DNA of 64,000 nt from Sipunculus nudus (taxonomy: Eukaryota; Annelida; Sipuncula; Golfingiida; Sipunculidae). Below are positions 60,501 through 64,000 of this stretch, piece by piece. A model generated the notes under the pieces. That model had not been told where the DNA came from. It searched no databases and worked only from the letters and a program-made list of their open reading frames with translations. The translations under genes were made by a program, and so were the position numbers. Position 1 is the first letter of the stretch. Every line of letters starts with the position of its first letter. The stretch is taken from contig CM049307.1 in NCBI GenBank assembly GCA_026874595.1, positions 94,774,330 to 94,838,329 on the forward strand, read 5' to 3'.

Positions 60501-63500
60501 CAAAAACATACCAGTAGGAGGTGTTCATTTAATATGTTACGCGTTCAGTCAAAAACATACCAGTAGGAGGTGTTCCTTTAATATGTTACGCGTTCAGTCA
60601 AAAACATACCAGTAGGAGGTGTTCATTTAATATGTTACGCGTTCAGTCAAAAACATACCAGTAGGAGGTGTTCCTTTAATATGTTACGCGTTCAGTCAAA
60701 AACATACCAGTATGAGGTGTTCATTTAATATGTTACGCGTTCAGTCAAAAACATACCAGTATGGGTTGTTCATTTATTATGTTACGTGTTCAGTCAATAA
60801 CATACCAGTATGAGGTGTTCCTTTAATATGTTACGCGTTCAGTCAAAAACATACCAGTATGAGGTGTTCATTTAATATGTTACGCGTTCAGTCAATAACA
60901 TACCAGTATGAGGTGTTCCTTTAATATGTTACGCGTTCAGTCAATAACATACCAGTATGAGGTGATCATTTTATATTACGAATTCAGTCAATAACATACC
61001 AGTATGAGTTGTTCTTTTGATATGTTACGTGTTCAATCAATAACATGCAAGTATGAGGTGTCCATTTAATATGTTACGTGTTCAGTCAATAACATACCAG
61101 TATCAGGTGTTCATTTAATATGTTACGTGTTCAGTCAATAACATACCAATATCAGGTGTTCATTCAATATATTACGCGTTCAGTCAATAACATACCAGTA
61201 TGAGGTGTTCATTTAATATGTTACGTGTTCAGTCAATAACATACCAATATGAGGTGTTCATTCAATATATTACGCGTTCAGTCAATAACATACCAGTATG
61301 AGATGTTCATTTAATATGTTACGTGATCAATCAATAGTATACCAATATGAGGTGTTCCTTTAATATGTTACGCGTTCATTCAATAACATACCAGTATGAG
61401 GTGTTCATTTAATATGTTACGCGTTCAGTCAAAAACATACCAGTATGAGGTGTTCCTTTAATATGTTACCTATCAGTCAAAAACATACCAGTATGAGGTG
61501 TTCCTTTAATATGTTACGCGTTCAGTCAAAAATATACCAGTAGGAGATGTTCATTTAATATGTTACGCGTTCAGTCAAAAACATACCAGTATGGGTTGTT
61601 CATTTAATATGTTACGTGATCAGTCAATAACATACCAGTATGAGGTGTTCCTTTAATATGTTACGCGTTCAGTCAAAAACATACCAGTAGGAGGTGTTCA
61701 TTTAATATGTTACGCGTTCAGTCAAAAACATACCAGTATGGGTTGTTCATTTGATATGTTACGTGATCAGTCAATAACATACCAGTAGGAGGTGTTCATT
61801 TAATATGTTACGCGTTCAGTCAAAAACATACCAGTATGAGGTGTTCATTTAATATGTTACGCGTTCAGTCAAAAACATACCAGTATGAAGTGTTCCTTTA
61901 ATATGTTACGCGTTCAGTCAAAAACATACCAGTATGAGGTGTTCATTTAATATGTTACGCGTTCAGTCAAAAACATACCAGTAGGAGGTGTTCCTTTCAT
62001 ATGTTACGCGTTCAGTCAAAAACATACCAGTATGAGGTGTTCATTTAATATGTTACGCGTTCAGTCAAAAACATACCAGTAGGAGGTGTTCCTTTAATAT
62101 GTTACGCGTTCAGTCAAAAACATACCAGTATGAGGTGTTCATTTAATATGTTACGCGTTCAGTCAAAAACATACCAGTATGGGTTGTTCATTTAATATGT
62201 TACGCGTTCAGTCAAAAACATACCAGTATGAGGTGTTCATTTAATATGTTACGCGTTCAGTCAAAAACATACCAGTAGGAGGTGTTCCTTTAATATGTTA
62301 CGCGTTCAGTCAAAAACATACCAGTAGGAGGTGTTCCTTTAATATGTTACGCGTTCAGTCAAAAACATACCAGTAGGAGGTGTTCATTTAATATGTTACG
62401 CGTTCAGTCAAAAACATACCAGTAGGAGGTGTTCCTTTAATATGTTACGCGTTCAGTCAAAAACATACCAGTATGAGGTGTTCATTTAATATGTTACGCG
62501 TTCAGTCAAAAACATACCAGTAGGAGGTGTTCATTTAATATGTTACGTGTTCAGTCAATAACATACCAGTATGAGGTGTTCCTTTAATATATTACGCGTT
62601 CAGTCAATAACATACCAGTATGAGGTGATCATTTTATATATTACGAATTCAGTCAATAACATACCAGTATGAGTTGTTCTTTTGATATGTTACGTGTTCA
62701 ATCAATAACATGCAAGTATGAGGTGTCCATTTAATATGTTACGTGTTCAGTCAATAACATACCAGTATGAGGTGTTCATTTAATATGTTACGTGTTCAGT
62801 CAATAACATACCAATATGAGGTGTTCATTCAATATATTACGCGTTCAGTCAATAACATACCAGTATGAGGTGTTCATTTAATATGTTACGTGTTCAGTCA
62901 ATAACATACCAATATGAGGTGTTCATTCAATATATTACGCGTTCAGTGAATAACATACCAGTATGAGGTGTTCATTTAATATGTTACGTGTTCAGTCAAT
63001 AACATACCAATATGAGGTGTTCATTCAATATATTACGCGTTCAGTCAATAACATACCAGTAGGAGGTGTACATTTAATATGTTACGCGTTCAGTCAAAAA
63101 CATATCAGTATGAGGTGATCATTTTATATATTACGAATTCAGTCAATAACATACCAGTATGAGTTGTTCTTTTGATATGTTACATGTTCAATCAATAACA
63201 TGCAAGTATGAGGTGTCCATTTAATATGTTACGTGTTCAGTCAATAACAGACCAGTATGAAGTGTTCATTTAATATGTTACGTGTTCAGTCAATAACATA
63301 CCAGTATGAGTTGTTCTTTTGATATGTTACGTGTTCAATCAATAACATGCAAGTATGAGGTGTCCATTTAATATGTTACGTGTTCAGTCAATAACATACC
63401 AGTATGAGGTGTTCATTTAATATGTAACGTGTTCAGTCAATAACATACCAGTATGAGTTGTTCTTTTGATATGTTACGTGTTCAGTCAATAACATACCAG

Positions 63501-64000
63501 TATGAGTTGTTCTTTTGATATGTTACGTGTTCAATCAATGACATGCAAGTATGAGGTGTCTATTTAATATGTTACGTGTTCAGTCAATAACATATCAGTA
63601 TGAGTTGTTCTTTTGATATGTTACGTGTTCACTCAATAACATACCAGTATGAGTTGTTCTTTTGATATGTTACGTGTTCAATCAATAACATGCAAGTATG
63701 AGGTGTCCATTTAATATGTTACGTGTTCAGTCAATAACATACCAGTATGAGGTGTTCATTTAATATGTTACGTGTTCAGTCAATAACATACCAGTATGAG
63801 GTGTTCATTTAATATGTTACGTGTTCAGTCAATAACATACCAATATGAGGTGTTCATTCAATATATTACGCGTTCAGTCAATAACATACCAGTGGCAGGT
63901 GTTCATTTAATTTGTTACGCGTTCAGTCAAAAACATATCAGTATGAGGTGATCATTTTATATATAACGAATTCAGTCAATAACATACCAGTATGAGTTGT
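57577..64000. repeat. Satellite right block with 3,034-bp period
   Basis: TTACCTATC at 58,432 and 61,466, TTTCATATG at 58,961 and 61,995, and TATGAGGTGATC at 59,585 and 62,619 are each 3,034 bp apart (about 62 monomers). From about 62,600 the array is dominated by the AATAAC class with CAATCAATAACATGCAAG variants, more diverged than the middle. It continues past the edge. Confidence 0.85.

Larger units (their letters stand above)
28935..64000. repeat. Satellite array, 49-bp monomer, about 715 copies
   Basis: Uninterrupted head-to-tail repeat to the right edge. The common monomer has the ordered blocks TTACGCGTTCAGTCAAAAAC, ATACCAGTATGAGG, TGTTCATTTAATATG. Variation is concentrated at a few places: CGCGTT/CGTGAT/CGTGTT/CGAATT, AAAAAC/AATAAC, TATGAGG/TAGGAGG/TATGGGT and TCATTT/TCCTTT. 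Common monomers carry ACGCGT (two CpGs, an MluI site); variants carry TGATCA or GAATTC. 49 is not a multiple of three, and the usual GTATGAGG block gives a stop in one frame, so short ORFs inside (for example 31,422-31,676) are artefacts. No spacers, so not a CRISPR array. No 17-bp CENP-B box was noticed. Confidence 0.98.

Noticed and set aside
28935-64000. CRISPR array
   Set aside because: Repeats are directly adjacent with no unique spacers, and the genome is eukaryotic (spliced gene).

Overview
The window is eukaryotic nuclear DNA. It is AT-rich, its one recognisable gene is split by ten GT-AG introns, and AT microsatellites and dispersed repeats lie in the introns. The gene type, intron sizes and repeat style suggest a marine invertebrate, perhaps a lophotrochozoan such as a mollusc. 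The lineage is an inference; nothing here fixes the species.

Region 1 (about 1-25,900) is a single minus-strand gene for a DBH-like copper type II, ascorbate-dependent monooxygenase (MOXD1 family). Eleven coding exons were placed by hand, from the start codon at 25,669 to a splice donor at 999. Every intron phase matches, giving an open frame of 556 codons. The product has a signal peptide, a DOMON domain, and both copper-binding halves with all six expected copper ligands (HH, H, HxH, M). The last few dozen residues are either in an uncertain exon at 725-842 or beyond the left edge. The start is preceded by a TATA box, a palindromic CRE (TGACGTCA) and a TCACGTGA E-box. Introns hold a 300-bp tandem duplication, a 157-bp diverged tandem pair, AT microsatellites, three copies of a short GGATCC-ended dispersed repeat, and another dispersed element near 5.1-5.5 kb. 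A decayed LINE ORF1 fragment lies at the left edge.

Region 2 (about 25,900-28,934) is upstream intergenic DNA. It holds one probable orphan terminal exon on the minus strand (27,892-28,143) from an unrecognised gene, and a C/G-rich foldback just before the satellite.

Region 3 (28,935-64,000, running off the right edge) is 35 kb of uninterrupted satellite DNA with a 49-bp monomer, about 715 copies. It is strongly structured. Rare marker monomers recur in a fixed order with a basic higher-order period of 3,381 bp (69 monomers). Neighbouring copies differ by gains or losses of close to whole monomers: 5,488 = 3,381+2,107; 4,117 = 3,381+736; 3,135 = 3,381-246. A second higher-order period of 3,034 bp occupies the right end, and a nested 490/1,519-bp pattern lies at 54-56 kb. 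No gene is credible inside the array. This higher-order satellite is the most notable object in the window.
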